Numbered from the stretch's first letter, positions 8,623 through 18,159 are shown. The stretch is DNA of 64,000 nt from Streptomyces camponoticapitis (GCF_014646115.1 NZ_BMMV01000018.1:57928-121927); one strand, 5' to 3'. The notes: a model not told the origin generated them from the sequence alone. Made by a program: numbers and translations.

Positions 8623-9715
8623 GCCCGGCCCCGCCCCCGAGCGCGGTGGAGACGCCGGTCAGCGGCGGGCGGGCGGCCGGCGAGTCCGCGCGGTCCTGCC
8701 GCCTGGTGGCCAACAGGCAGGCGTCCTGGAGCAGTTGGACCACCCTTCGGGCGATCGCGTAGTCGTCCCAGCCGGCCGAGCCGCCCGACCGGTCCGCGTC
8801 CGCCCGGTAGTCGCGATAGGCCTGGTCGACATAGCTGGTGAGCGCGTCGTCGAAGAGGAGCCGGGGAGTCGCCGTGCCGCCGACCGCGTCGTCGTGGACG
8901 GTCAGGGTGGCGTGGTGGTCGGCGTCGCTGATCGGGTAGTGGCCGACGACATGACCGGTGTCGAACCGCAGCCCGATCCGGCGCTCCCGGACGGGCGAGG
9001 CGAGGTCGGAGACGATCTCCGTGGTGACGCCGTTGTGGTGCCTGAGCGCCAGCCGGGCGCTGCCCATGTCGGGGATGACCGTGTCGCCGATCCGCATGTC
9101 CGTCAGTTCGGCGTCCACGACCCGGGCGTCCCCCGCGAGCAGCAGGGCGACACCGAGGGAGTGCGGCAGCTCGACGTCGAAGGCGGTGGTGTGGTTGTCG
9201 GAGCGCAGGGTGCGCGTCCACCGCGGCTTGAACTGGGTGAAGGTCATCGAGCGCAGCTCGCCCAGCGCGCCGTACCGCGTCAGCGCCCCCAGCTCCCGGG
9301 TGAGCGAGCTGGCCAGCCACGGGGAGACGACCCGCAGCCGCAGACCCCGCACCCGCGCCAGCATGTCGATGGCCTCCATACCCGCGATGCCGACGGCCAT
9401 CGGCTTCTCCACCACGATGCGGGTGTAGCCGAGGTCGGCCAGCCGCTGGAGCGTGCTGAACCGGTCGGCCGGCGGGGTGCAGAGATGGACGACCGTGGTC
9501 TCGGGGTCCGCGAGCGTGGCGGCGTGGGCCGGCGAGTCGGCCGGTACGAGCCCCTCGGCCAGGGCCTGTTCGCGGATGTCCTGGACGTCCCAGACCACCG
9601 GCGGGTCAGGCGACCACAGGCCGGACGGGTCCGGCAGGGCGCGCAGTTTGCGCAGCACCGGCCAGTGCAGTCCGAGGCCGGCTCGCCCGCCGCCGACGAT
9701 GAACGTGTTCAGCAT
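8612..9715 (-). CDS. Second Gfo/Idh/MocA-family oxidoreductase
   Basis: The 367-residue protein has an N-terminal Rossmann motif (FIVGGGRAGLGLHWPVL), the dinucleotide-domain strand VVHLCTPPADRF and the family lysine in VVEKPMAVG. Its C-terminal substrate domain is longer than in the enzyme at 4175-5098 and shares little with it beyond the fold, so the two probably act at different steps. Candidate roles are oxidation at C3 of a nucleotide-linked uronate (as WbpB/WlbA does) or of a cyclitol, before transamination by one of the DegT enzymes. It starts 79 bp after the polyprenyl synthase gene and overlaps the TIM-barrel gene by 11 bases. Confidence 0.86.
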   Translation of the reverse strand: MLNTFIVGGGRAGLGLHWPVLRKLRALPDPSGLWSPDPPVVWDVQDIREQALAEGLVPADSPAHAATLADPETTVVHLCTPPADRFSTLQRLADLGYTRIVVEKPMAVGIAGMEAIDMLARVRGLRLRVVSPWLASSLTRELGALTRYGALGELRSMTFTQFKPRWTRTLRSDNHTTAFDVELPHSLGVALLLAGDARVVDAELTDMRIGDTVIPDMGSARLALRHHNGVTTEIVSDLASPVRERRIGLRFDTGHVVGHYPISDADHHATLTVHDDAVGGTATPRLLFDDALTSYVDQAYRDYRADADRSGGSAGWDDYAIARRVVQLLQDACLLATRRQDRADSPAARPPLTGVSTALGGGAGHDG

Positions 9716-9793
9716 GACGTGACCTTCGCTCTTGAGGAGATCCAGGGCGTGTTCAGAAGTGGCGTCGTCCCGCCGGGAGGCAGCGGGCCCGGA

Positions 9794-10861
9794 TCAGTGG
9801 TCCCGGTAGGCCACGGACGTGGCCATGTCGGCGAGTTCGCGCTTCCACTCCTCGCTGATGGGGGCGGCCGACAGCGCGTCGTGCGCCTGGACCACCAACT
9901 CGTCGATACGGCGCCCCACTTCGGCGCGTACGCCACTGCTCGTCAGCGCCTCGGCGAGGGCCGCGCCGTCCCACTCGGCGGCCTGGACCAGCTCCCCGAC
10001 GCGGGCGTCGCGCAGCGCCGCGAGGCTCACCAGCAGCGTCATCTTGTGCTGTTCGGCGTCGAGACCGACGGGCTTGCCGACCGCCTCGGCGTCGCCGTAG
10101 GTGTCGATGAGGTCGTCCCGCAGCTGGAACGCCTCGCCGAGCGCGGTGCCGTACGCCTCGAAGGCGGCGGCCGACGTGGAGTCGCCCGCGATGGCCGCGC
10201 CGAGTTCCAGCGGACGGTGGATGCTGTAGTGGCCGGACTTGGCGTTGGCGATGTACCGGGCGAGCTTCGGGTCCGGGAGGGACTCGGCCGCCACGGTGAC
10301 ATCGAGATGCTGGCCGATGATCATCTCGCTGACGAGCCGGCCCCAGACCAGCCTGGCCCCGGCGGGCAGCTCCTGGATGAGCTGCCCCGCGTACGAGAAG
10401 GCCAGGTCGCCCGCGAGTACGGCGATGCCCTCGCCGTACCGGCGGGCCTCACCCTGCCAGCCCCGTGCCCGGTGCCGCTCGATGTGCCGGACATGCACGG
10501 TGGGCGCGCCACGGCGCAGGTCGGAGTCGTCGATGACGTCGTCGTGGATCAGCGCGAACGCGTGCAGCATCTCGATGGCCGCCGCCGCGTCCACCACGCG
10601 GGGGTCGGACAACTCGCCGCCCGCCGCGAGGAATCCGGCCGCGCAGAACGCGGGCCGCAGCCGTTTGCCGCCGGCGCGGATCAGCTCGCCGATGGCGTCG
10701 ACGGGGACCGCGGCCCGCGGGTCGACCGCCGCCCACCGGGAGCGCTCCGCGCCGAGCAGGGCGTCGAGCCGCTCCTCGGTGCGGTCCAGGACGGCCGCGC
10801 GGGACTGCGCGGCGAGGCCCCCGAGGTGTCCGACGGCCGGTGCGGGCGGTGAGACGGTCAT
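9794..10861 (-). CDS. Polyprenyl (geranylgeranyl-type) diphosphate synthase
   Basis: This trans-isoprenyl diphosphate synthase has 355 residues. The first aspartate-rich motif is HDDVIDDSDLRRG and the second is LRDDLIDTYGD; GGKRLRPAF near residue 60 is the IPP-binding segment. Five residues before the first aspartate is a Phe (HAFALIHDD). A bulky residue there normally limits chain length to about C15-C20, so a farnesyl or geranylgeranyl product is more likely than a long quinone tail. The gene sits between ispH and the sugar-modifying genes, and no terpene cyclase is present to consume the product. The ATG at 10861 begins directly before a short Pro/Ala-rich leader. Confidence 0.92.
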   Translation of the reverse strand: MTVSPPAPAVGHLGGLAAQSRAAVLDRTEERLDALLGAERSRWAAVDPRAAVPVDAIGELIRAGGKRLRPAFCAAGFLAAGGELSDPRVVDAAAAIEMLHAFALIHDDVIDDSDLRRGAPTVHVRHIERHRARGWQGEARRYGEGIAVLAGDLAFSYAGQLIQELPAGARLVWGRLVSEMIIGQHLDVTVAAESLPDPKLARYIANAKSGHYSIHRPLELGAAIAGDSTSAAAFEAYGTALGEAFQLRDDLIDTYGDAEAVGKPVGLDAEQHKMTLLVSLAALRDARVGELVQAAEWDGAALAEALTSSGVRAEVGRRIDELVVQAHDALSAAPISEEWKRELADMATSVAYRDH

Positions 10862-11023
10862 GAGCGTTTCTCCTGTCGTGTCGGCGGATCTGGTCCTTGG
10901 GACGGGCCCGTGCCTTTCGGGCGTACGGCTCCGAGGCCCGGGGCCCCGGGCTCGCGGCGCCGGCTCCGGTTCGTACGCGGCGCGATTCCGGTGGATCCGG
11001 CTGCTGCCCCGTGTCCGGACGGG

Positions 11024-11971
11024 TCAGGCGGACGGACGCGCCTGGTTGAGGCCCGACGGCAGCTGGAAGACGACGTCCTCCTTGGTGGTGACGGACAGCT
11101 CCACGTCGTGGTAGCCCAACTGGTCGAGGCGCTCCAGCAGTTGGTCGACGAGCAGCTCGGGCGCGCTGGCGCCGGCGCTCACACCGATCGTCCGCACCCC
11201 CTCCAGCCAGCTCGTGTCGAGCTCCGTGACGTCCGGCACCAGATAGGCGGCGGTCCCTTCGAGGAGGGCCACCTCCACCATCCGCACCGAGTTGCTGGAG
11301 TTGCGGGACCCGACGACCAGGACGAGATCGCTGCGTACGGCGATCTCCTTCACCGCGACCTGCCGGTTGGTGCTCGCGTAGCAGATGTCGCCGTCCGCCG
11401 GGCTGCGCAGATCGTCGAAGCGCTCGCCCAGGGCGGCGACGATGCCCTCGGTCTCGTCCATCGAGAGCGTGGTCTGGGTGAGCACCGCCACCGGGGTGTC
11501 GCGGGGCAGGTCGAGCTCCCGCGCGCTCTCGACGCTCTCCACGATCACCGTACGGTCGGGGGCCTCGCCGTACGTGCCCTCGACCTCCTCGTGGTCGGCG
11601 TGGCCCACCAGCAGCAGGGTGCGGCCGTCGCGGGCGTAGCGCCGTGCCTCCTGGTGGACCTTCGACACCAGCGGGCAGGTCGCGTCGATGGTGTCGAGCC
11701 GGCGGGATTTCGCGTTCTCGCGGACCGCCGGGGCCACTCCGTGCGCGGAGAAGACACAGACCGCGCCCGGCGGTACGTCCGCCTCGGAGTCCACGAAGAT
11801 CGCACCGCGTCGTTTCAGCACCCCCACCACGTAGTGGTTGTGCACGATCTCCTTCCTCACATAGACGGGAGCGCCGTGCACCTCCAATGCCTTCTCGACG
11901 ATTTCTATCGCCCGGCGTACCCCCGCACAGAATCCGCGTGGTTCGGCGAGGATCACTTTCTTGTCGGTCAC
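11024..11971 (-). CDS. ispH: IspH, 4-hydroxy-3-methylbut-2-enyl diphosphate reductase
   Basis: The last MEP enzyme reduces HMBPP to IPP and DMAPP using a [4Fe-4S] cluster. The three cluster cysteines are present in EPRGFCAGVRRA, IDATCPLVSKVH and DICYASTNRQ, along with SAHGV and LTQTTLSMDET. With a GTG start at 11971 the protein is 315 residues, the usual family length, and AGGAG lies nine bases upstream. A GTG at 12010 would add 13 residues but has its purine run too close to the codon. It is the first gene of the leftward operon. Housekeeping IspH is essential in Streptomyces, so whether this is the only copy needs the rest of the genome. Confidence 0.94.
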   Translation of the reverse strand: MTDKKVILAEPRGFCAGVRRAIEIVEKALEVHGAPVYVRKEIVHNHYVVGVLKRRGAIFVDSEADVPPGAVCVFSAHGVAPAVRENAKSRRLDTIDATCPLVSKVHQEARRYARDGRTLLLVGHADHEEVEGTYGEAPDRTVIVESVESARELDLPRDTPVAVLTQTTLSMDETEGIVAALGERFDDLRSPADGDICYASTNRQVAVKEIAVRSDLVLVVGSRNSSNSVRMVEVALLEGTAAYLVPDVTELDTSWLEGVRTIGVSAGASAPELLVDQLLERLDQLGYHDVELSVTTKEDVVFQLPSGLNQARPSA

Positions 11972-12284
11972 GACTGGAAACTCCTGTCGGTCCGTGGAAT
12001 TGGGCTTCACCGTCCTTCACACCGCAGAGGCAAGTCAAGGTTTTCCGGACCGGCAATAAGTGAGCACCCGGGTAATAGGCAGGGTCCTGCACGCGCTTGC
12101 CTGTGACTTCACCTGGATTTGTCAATGAGTTGCCGGGTGATTGCTATCGAAGGGGTGTCGGCGTGCGGTCTACGTTCTGTCGGACGTAACAAGCGTTCAC
12201 GAATCGCACCGCGGTGAACTGCGGGGAACTGTCGATAACCACCGAGTTCCGCCGGACTGCCAACCGCCAGACGACTGGAGTGAA
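11972..12284. promoter_or_regulatory. Divergent promoter region of the biosynthetic locus
   Basis: This 313-bp gap separates the ispH-led leftward operon from the aminotransferase-led rightward operon, so it must hold promoters for both. It is less GC-rich than its surroundings, especially 12030-12150. I see no gene, no strong hairpin and no clear -35/-10 pair with good spacing on either strand. No regulator gene lies next to it. Confidence 0.5.
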
Positions 12285-13493
12285 ATGGACAGCAAGGCGA
12301 TGCCGGCCCCGGCGAGCACCGTCCCGTTCTTCACACAGGCGGAATCCTTCGAGCGGCTGTGGCCCCGCCTGAGCGCGTATCTCGACGAGGTGTGCGAGTC
12401 GGGGACGTACTCCAACGGGCCGAAGACGGCCGAGCTGGAGGCCGCCCTGCGCGTCTACACCGGTGCGCGGCACGCGATCGCCGTCGGCAACGGCACCGAC
12501 GCGCTCGTCCTGCTGCTGCGCGCGGCGGGGATCGGACCCGGCGACGAGGTGATCGTGCCGGCCTTCAGCTTCTTCGCGTCCGCCAGTTCGGTGGCGCTGG
12601 CCGGGGCGGTCCCGGTGTTCGTCGACATCGACCCGCTCACCTACAACCTCGACCCGGCCGTCCTCGAAGCGGCGGTCACGCCGCGCACCAAGGCCGTCAT
12701 GCCGGTGCACCTGTTCTGCCAGCCCGCCGACATGACGCCGCTGCTCGCCATGGCAGAGCGGCACGGTCTGCTCGTCCTGGAGGACAGCGCCGAGGGCATC
12801 GGGATGCGGCTGAACGGCCGCCACACCGGCCTGATCGGGGCGGGCGGCGTGCTGTCGTTCTTCCCCACCAAGACGCTGGGCGCGCTCGGTGACGCGGGCA
12901 TGGTGCTGACCGACGACGACGCCCTCGCCGGCGCCGTCCAGCGGCTGCGCGACCACGGCCGGCCCGCGCTGCCCGCACCGCAGGCGCCGCCCGCCGCACC
13001 CGTGCCCCGCGCGGAGTACGCGCGGCAGGGTGAACTGGCCGGCACCAACAGCAAGATGGACGAGCTCCAGGCCGCCGCCCTGCTGACCAGACTGACCACG
13101 CTGGACGACGACATCCGCCGCCGCGCCGTGCTCGCCGACGCGTACACCCGCCGGTTGCGCGACATCCCCGGTGTCCGCCGGCTCCCTACGGTCGTGGACC
13201 GCGGCGAGCCGGTGGATCCCGTCTTCTACGTCTATCTGATCGAGACCGACCGGCGTGACGCCCTCGTCTGGTACCTCGCGGCGGCCGGTATCGGCACCGA
13301 GACGTACTACCCGCTGCCGCTGCATCTCCAGCCGTGCTTCGCCCGTCTCGGCCACCGCGAGGGGGACTTCCCGCACGCCGAGGCGGCCAGTGGGCGCACC
13401 GTCGCCCTGCCCCTGTATCCGGAGCTGACCCTCGCCCAGCTCGGCCAGGTGTGCGACGCGGTCCGGTCCTTCTTCACCGGGAGTACGTCATGA
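12285..13493 (+). CDS. DegT/DnrJ/EryC1-family PLP sugar aminotransferase (first copy)
   Basis: This is a 402-residue member of the DegT/DnrJ/EryC1/StrS fold, which transfers an amino group, usually from Glu, to a keto sugar. Visible landmarks are SNGPKTAELEAAL, AVGNGTDALVLLLRA (PLP phosphate site), VPAFSFFASASS, VLEDSAEGIG and the Schiff-base lysine in FFPTKTLGALGD (about K196). The last motif is very close to that of WbpE/DesV-type enzymes acting on nucleotide sugars. The ATG at 12285 is preceded by GGAG; the open frame upstream lacks family sequence. Its stop overlaps the next aminotransferase as ATGA. With a nucleotide-sugar dehydrogenase two genes downstream, a 3-amino-uronate product is plausible. 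Confidence 0.92.
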   Translation: MDSKAMPAPASTVPFFTQAESFERLWPRLSAYLDEVCESGTYSNGPKTAELEAALRVYTGARHAIAVGNGTDALVLLLRAAGIGPGDEVIVPAFSFFASASSVALAGAVPVFVDIDPLTYNLDPAVLEAAVTPRTKAVMPVHLFCQPADMTPLLAMAERHGLLVLEDSAEGIGMRLNGRHTGLIGAGGVLSFFPTKTLGALGDAGMVLTDDDALAGAVQRLRDHGRPALPAPQAPPAAPVPRAEYARQGELAGTNSKMDELQAAALLTRLTTLDDDIRRRAVLADAYTRRLRDIPGVRRLPTVVDRGEPVDPVFYVYLIETDRRDALVWYLAAAGIGTETYYPLPLHLQPCFARLGHREGDFPHAEAASGRTVALPLYPELTLAQLGQVCDAVRSFFTGSTS

Positions 13494-14671
13494 CCACCGA
13501 GACTGCCCGGCCCGCCCCGGCCCGGTCCACCGCCCCCGCCTCCGACGACACCGCCGTCCCCTACGCGCACACCCGGCTCCCCGACGCCGAGCGCGAGCTG
13601 CTGCGCGAGGTGCTGTACGAGGTCGGCACCGACCCCGAGCAGAAGTTCATCCTCGGCCGCCGCACCGCCGAACTGGAGCGGCGGCTGGCCGACCGCGCGG
13701 GCGTGTGCGACGCCGTCGCCTGCGCCAGCGGGACCGGCGCGCTGACCCTCGCCCTGCGCGCCGTCGGCGTCGCCCCGGGCGACGAGGTGATCGTGCCCGC
13801 CTTCGGCGCCGAGCCGCTGGCCGCGACGGTGCTCGGTCTCGGCGCCGTGCCGGTCTTCGCCGACGTCGATCCGGTGACGATGGTCATGGACCCGGCCGAC
13901 GCGGAGAGCCGCGTGACGGAGCGCACCCGCGCCGTCGTTCCCGCGCACACCTTCACGGCGATGGCCGACATGCCCGCGATCCTGGCCTTCGCGCGGCGAC
14001 GCGGGATCGCGGTCGTCGAGGACGCGGCGGTGGCCCAGGGCGCGACCCTGGGCGGCCGGGCGGCCGGTACCTGGGGGGACGTGGGGCTCTACTCGTTCTT
14101 CCCGGTCAAGCCGTTCGGGATGCCGGGCGAAGGCGCGGTCGTCCTCTCCGACGACGCCGAACTGGCCTCGCTCGTGCGGCGGTTGCGCAACCACGGCCAG
14201 GACGGGGTGCGGCGCTTCGTGCACCACGAGGTCGGGTACAACAGCCGCTTCGACGAGGTGCTCGCCGGCTTCCAGCTCGCCCGGCTGCACCGCGCGGACG
14301 GCATGGTCGCCCGGCGCGCCGCCATCGCCGAGCAGTACAACGCGCGCTTCGCCGCGCTGCGCGAGCGCGGGCTGCTCGCGCCCGCACCGGGCGCCGACGG
14401 CCGGTGCCACTACGTCTACGCCGTACAGACCGTCTGCCGGGACTCGCTGGCCGCGCACCTCGCCGCGCACGGCATCGGCAGCCGCGTCTACTACCCCGTC
14501 CCGCTGCCACGACTTGCCGCCTTCGCCGCTTACGCGGGGGAGGGCGCGCGAGCACGGCGTCCCGGCGCCGAACTCGCGAGCGCGCGGCACCTCGCGCTGC
14601 CGCTCCACCTGAATCTGACGGACCGTCAAGTCGCGCGTACGGCCGATGTGGTCGGCGCGTTCTTCGACTGA
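13490..14671 (+). CDS. DegT/DnrJ/EryC1-family PLP aminotransferase (second copy)
   Basis: The 393-residue protein has the same fold as its upstream neighbour but clearly different sequence. Motifs are KFILGRRTAELERRL, CASGTGALTLALRAVG, VPAFGAEPLAA, VVEDAAVAQGA and a Schiff-base lysine in FFPVKPFGMPGEGA (about K207). The Lys-Pro-Phe context and the loss of the usual aromatic after VPAF suggest a different substrate from the first copy. Two dissimilar aminotransferases matched by two dissimilar MocA-type oxidoreductases point to two separate amination events, or to two different rings. The ATG overlaps the previous stop (ATGA). A C-rich 101-bp gap follows before the dehydrogenase gene. Confidence 0.9.
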   Translation: MTTETARPAPARSTAPASDDTAVPYAHTRLPDAERELLREVLYEVGTDPEQKFILGRRTAELERRLADRAGVCDAVACASGTGALTLALRAVGVAPGDEVIVPAFGAEPLAATVLGLGAVPVFADVDPVTMVMDPADAESRVTERTRAVVPAHTFTAMADMPAILAFARRRGIAVVEDAAVAQGATLGGRAAGTWGDVGLYSFFPVKPFGMPGEGAVVLSDDAELASLVRRLRNHGQDGVRRFVHHEVGYNSRFDEVLAGFQLARLHRADGMVARRAAIAEQYNARFAALRERGLLAPAPGADGRCHYVYAVQTVCRDSLAAHLAAHGIGSRVYYPVPLPRLAAFAAYAGEGARARRPGAELASARHLALPLHLNLTDRQVARTADVVGAFFD

Positions 14672-14772
14672 CGGCCGCGCCACGCACAGCGGAATCAGCT
14701 CACCGACCGACCCACCCCTCACCAATCACCCCTCATCAACCACCTGACCCACTTCTTCCGACGGGAGAAACC

Positions 14773-16038
14773 GTGAAAAGCAAGGTCGTCGTTGTCGGGC
14801 AGGGGTACGTGGGCCTGCCACTGGCAGTCCGAGCCGCGCTGGCCGGCCATCAAGTGGTCGGCTACGACGTGGACACCGACCGCGTCAAACGGCTCATGAC
14901 CGGTGAGTCCTACGTCGAGGACATCCCCGGCGAACAGCTCACCGTCCTGCTCGACCAGGGCTCCTACCTGCCCACCACCGACCCGTCCGACCTCGACGGC
15001 TTCGACATCGCCGTGGTCACCGTGCCCACCCCGCTGCGGGACGGCGCACCCGACCTCTCCTACATCGAGTCGGCCGCCCACACCCTGGCCGGCCGGCTGC
15101 GCCCCGGCACGACCGTGGTCCTGGAGTCCACCACGTACCCCGGCACCACCGTCGAACTGCTCGTCCCGCTGCTGGAGGAGGGCTCCGGCCTCGTCGCGGG
15201 AGACGACTTCCACCTCGGCTACAGCCCTGAGCGCATCGACCCCGGCAACCCCACCTGGCGCCTGGAGAACACCCCGAAGGTGGTGTCCGGCATCGACGCG
15301 GCATCACTCGTGGCGGTGAAGGCCTTCTACGACACCATCACCAGCACCACCGTGCCCGTACGCACGACCGAGGTCGCCGAGCTGTCCAAGCTGATCGAGA
15401 ACACCTTCAGGCACGTCAACATCGCGCTGGTCAACGAGATGGCGATGTACGCGCACGAACTCGGCGTCGACGTCTGGGAGGCGCTCGACGCCGCCGCCTC
15501 CAAGCCCTTCGGCTTCATGCGCTTCACCCCCGGCCCCGGCGTCGGCGGGCACTGTCTGCCGGTCGACCCGGAGTACCTGTCCTGGCGGGTACGGCGGACG
15601 CTCGGCCGCAGCTTCCAATTCGTCGAGCTGGCCAACGAGATCAACGGGCACATGCCCGACCATGTGGTCCAGCGGCTGCTGCTCGCCTTCAACGCCCGCC
15701 GCAAGCCGCTCGCGGGATCCCGCGTCCTGCTTCTGGGCCTCGCCTACAAGCCGAACACCGGCGACGCGCGCGAGTCGCCCGCGCTGCGCGTGGCGGAGCT
15801 GCTGCTCGGCATGGGAGCCGACGTACGCGCGGCGGACCCGTACGTCGTCGAGGCGGTGACCGTGGACAGCAAGCTGGTCCGCTGCGACTTCTCCGCCGAG
15901 GAGCTGACGGCGGCCGACGCGGTGGTGCTGCTGACCGACCACGACGCCTTCGACTACGAACTCGTCGCCCGCGGCTCGGACTTCGTACTCGACTGCCGGC
16001 ACCGGCTGGAGACCGGGCCCACGGTCGAAGTCCTCTGA
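14773..16038 (+). CDS. Nucleotide-sugar 6-dehydrogenase (UDP-HexNAc dehydrogenase, WbpA/WecC-like)
   Basis: The 421-residue protein has all three domains of the UDP-glucose/GDP-mannose dehydrogenase family. The N-terminal Rossmann fold is KVVVVGQGYVGLPLAVRAA, the central helix begins ELSKLIENTFRHVNIALVNE, and the C-terminal domain carries GLAYKPNTGDARESPA. The catalytic cysteine is in GPGVGGHCLPVDP (about C261), a form typical of UDP-GlcNAc/ManNAc 6-dehydrogenases rather than UDP-Glc dehydrogenases. It would oxidise C6 of a UDP-HexNAc twice to the uronate. The GTG at 14773 follows GGGAGAAACC. Together with a MocA oxidoreductase and a DegT aminotransferase it reproduces the WbpA-WbpB-WbpE logic for 3-amino-3-deoxy-HexNAc uronates. 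Confidence 0.9.
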   Translation: MKSKVVVVGQGYVGLPLAVRAALAGHQVVGYDVDTDRVKRLMTGESYVEDIPGEQLTVLLDQGSYLPTTDPSDLDGFDIAVVTVPTPLRDGAPDLSYIESAAHTLAGRLRPGTTVVLESTTYPGTTVELLVPLLEEGSGLVAGDDFHLGYSPERIDPGNPTWRLENTPKVVSGIDAASLVAVKAFYDTITSTTVPVRTTEVAELSKLIENTFRHVNIALVNEMAMYAHELGVDVWEALDAAASKPFGFMRFTPGPGVGGHCLPVDPEYLSWRVRRTLGRSFQFVELANEINGHMPDHVVQRLLLAFNARRKPLAGSRVLLLGLAYKPNTGDARESPALRVAELLLGMGADVRAADPYVVEAVTVDSKLVRCDFSAEELTAADAVVLLTDHDAFDYELVARGSDFVLDCRHRLETGPTVEVL

Positions 16039-16146
16039 GACGTACGAGCCCCACGAGACGAGACCGCCGGGACCGCCGGGTCCGCGGGCCTCTCCGAGAT
16101 CGCTGAGATCGCTGAGTCCTCAGTCCAACGGGAGACGGAGACATAC

Positions 16147-18159
16147 GTGAGTGACGGACATCTGGAGGTCTGCATCGTCGGCGGCGGACCTCGTGGCCTC
16201 TCGGTCCTGGAGCGGCTCTGCGTCAACGCACGCCGTCGCCGGCCGGCCGGCTCCACCCTCGTGGTGCACGTGGTGGATCCGCACCGAGCCGGCGCCGGCG
16301 GGGTGTGGCGCACCGACCAGTCCCACCATCTGCTGATGAACACCGTCGCCTCGCAGGTGACGCTGTTCACCGACGCGAGCGTGGAGATCGACGGCGAACT
16401 CGCCCCGGGGCCAAGCCTGTTCGAATGGGCGGCCCGGCTGGCACCGGCGCCCGGCGGGGGTGGGGCCGCGGGGCCCGGGGAGGCGGCGTACGACGACCAG
16501 GTCCTCGCCGAGGCCCGCGACCTCACCCCGGACTCCTACCCGACGCGCGCCTTCTACGGCCACTACCTGGAGTGGGTCCTGCGCCATGTCGTGCGCACCG
16601 CGCCGCCGCGAGTGCGGGTCGTCGTCCACCGCGGCCGGGCCGTACGGCTGGAGGGCGGCCCGGACCGCCTGGGCGGGCCGGACGGGTCGGACGGGCCGCA
16701 GAGCGTGAGCCTCGCCGACGGCTCCCGGATCGAGAACCTGGACGCGGTCGTCCTCGCCCAGGGCCATCTCCCGGTCCGCGGCGGACCCGGGACACGCGAA
16801 CTGGCCGACTTCGCGAGGGCGCACGCCCTGACCTACGTACCGCCCGCCAACCCCGCCGACATCGATCTGTCCGCCGTCCGGCCGGGCGAGGCCGTCGCCC
16901 TGCGCGGACTCGGACTCAACTTCTTCGACCATCTCACCCTGTTCACGCTGGGCCGCGGCGGCACCTACACCCGCCGGGGCGGCCGGCTCGTCTACGGCCC
17001 CTCGGGACGCGAACCGCGCCTGTACGCCGCCTCCCGGCGCGGTATCCCGTACCACTCGCGCGGCCGCAACCAGAAGGGGGCGCACGGCCGGCACATCCCG
17101 CGGGTCCTCACTCCGGCCGTGCTGGAGCGGCTGCGCACGGCCGCCCGGCTCGGTGGCGGCCTCGACTTCGGCCGCGACCTGTGGCCGCTGATCGCCAAGG
17201 AGGTCGAGACCGTCTACTACACGGCGCTGCTCGCGCGGCGCGTGGGCGGACGCGAGGCCGACCGGTTCGCCGCCCGCTATCTGGGACCGGCCTGGGGGTC
17301 GGCCGAGGAGTCCGACCTGCTCGACGCGTACGGCATCGAGCCCGACGCCCACTGGGACTGGAAGCATCTCGCGGGGCCCCACGCCGACCAGGGCTTCCGG
17401 GGTGTGGCGGACTACCGGGACTGGCTGCTGGACATCCTGCGCGGGGACCTCGCCGAGTCCGAGGCGGGCAACGTCGACGGCCCGCTCAAGGCCGCCCTCG
17501 ACGTGCTGCGGGACCTGCGCAACGAGATCCGGCTGGTGGTGGACCACGGCGGACTCACCGGCCGTTCGCACCGCGACGACCTGGAGCGCTGGTACACCCC
17601 GCTCAACGCCTTCCTCTCCATCGGTCCGCCGGCGGCGCGGATCGAGCAGATGATCGCGCTGATCGAGGCCGGGGTACTGGCCGTACTCGGCCCGGGCATG
17701 CGCGTCGGCACCGACCCGGACCGGGGCGTCTTCACCGTCGAGGCGCCCGCCGTACCGGGCTCGCTGACGACGGTCACCACCCTGGTCGAGGCCCGGCTGC
17801 CCGAGCCCGACCTGCGCCGGACGACCGACCCGCTGCTGACGGACCTGCTGGCGACCGGGCAGTGCCGCCCGTACGCGATAGCCGACCCGCGATCCGGCGC
17901 GTACGAGACCGGCGGCCTCGCCGTCACCCCCCGGCCGTACCGGCTCGTGGACGCCGAGGGCCGTGCGCATCCCCGGCGCTTCGCCTACGGCGTGCCGACC
18001 GAATCCGTGCACTGGGCGACGGCCGCCGGTGTCCGGCCCGGTGTGAACTCCGTTACGTTGGGGGACTCCGACGCGATCTCCCTGGCCGTCCTGGCCCTGC
18101 CGCCCGCCGGCCGGCCACGGCCGCCCGTCCAGGACCCCCAGCGATCCCGGACCACCTGA
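16147..18159 (+). CDS. FAD/NAD(P)-binding monooxygenase resembling CreE/FzmM (aspartate to nitrosuccinate)
   Basis: This 670-residue flavoprotein begins with a dinucleotide motif (CIVGGGPRGLSVLERL), then VDPHRAGAGGVWRTDQS and LLMNTVASQVTLF, the layout of the NAD_binding_9 group. A second nucleotide-binding stretch is near LDAVVLAQGHLP, and VALRGLGLNFFDHL follows. Length, N-terminus and position directly before a fumarase-superfamily lyase match the CreE (cremeomycin) and FzmM (fosfazinomycin) enzymes as I remember them. Those oxidise the amine of L-aspartate in steps to nitrosuccinate. Other members of this flavoprotein group have unknown substrates, so the call rests on the pairing. GTG at 16147, with GGGAGACGGAG upstream. 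Confidence 0.78.
   Translation: MSDGHLEVCIVGGGPRGLSVLERLCVNARRRRPAGSTLVVHVVDPHRAGAGGVWRTDQSHHLLMNTVASQVTLFTDASVEIDGELAPGPSLFEWAARLAPAPGGGGAAGPGEAAYDDQVLAEARDLTPDSYPTRAFYGHYLEWVLRHVVRTAPPRVRVVVHRGRAVRLEGGPDRLGGPDGSDGPQSVSLADGSRIENLDAVVLAQGHLPVRGGPGTRELADFARAHALTYVPPANPADIDLSAVRPGEAVALRGLGLNFFDHLTLFTLGRGGTYTRRGGRLVYGPSGREPRLYAASRRGIPYHSRGRNQKGAHGRHIPRVLTPAVLERLRTAARLGGGLDFGRDLWPLIAKEVETVYYTALLARRVGGREADRFAARYLGPAWGSAEESDLLDAYGIEPDAHWDWKHLAGPHADQGFRGVADYRDWLLDILRGDLAESEAGNVDGPLKAALDVLRDLRNEIRLVVDHGGLTGRSHRDDLERWYTPLNAFLSIGPPAARIEQMIALIEAGVLAVLGPGMRVGTDPDRGVFTVEAPAVPGSLTTVTTLVEARLPEPDLRRTTDPLLTDLLATGQCRPYAIADPRSGAYETGGLAVTPRPYRLVDAEGRAHPRRFAYGVPTESVHWATAAGVRPGVNSVTLGDSDAISLAVLALPPAGRPRPPVQDPQRSRTT

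Noticed and set aside
11972..12284. TTGACT on the minus strand (12033-12038) as a -35 box for the ispH operon.
   Set aside because: No acceptable -10 hexamer lies 16-19 bases downstream.
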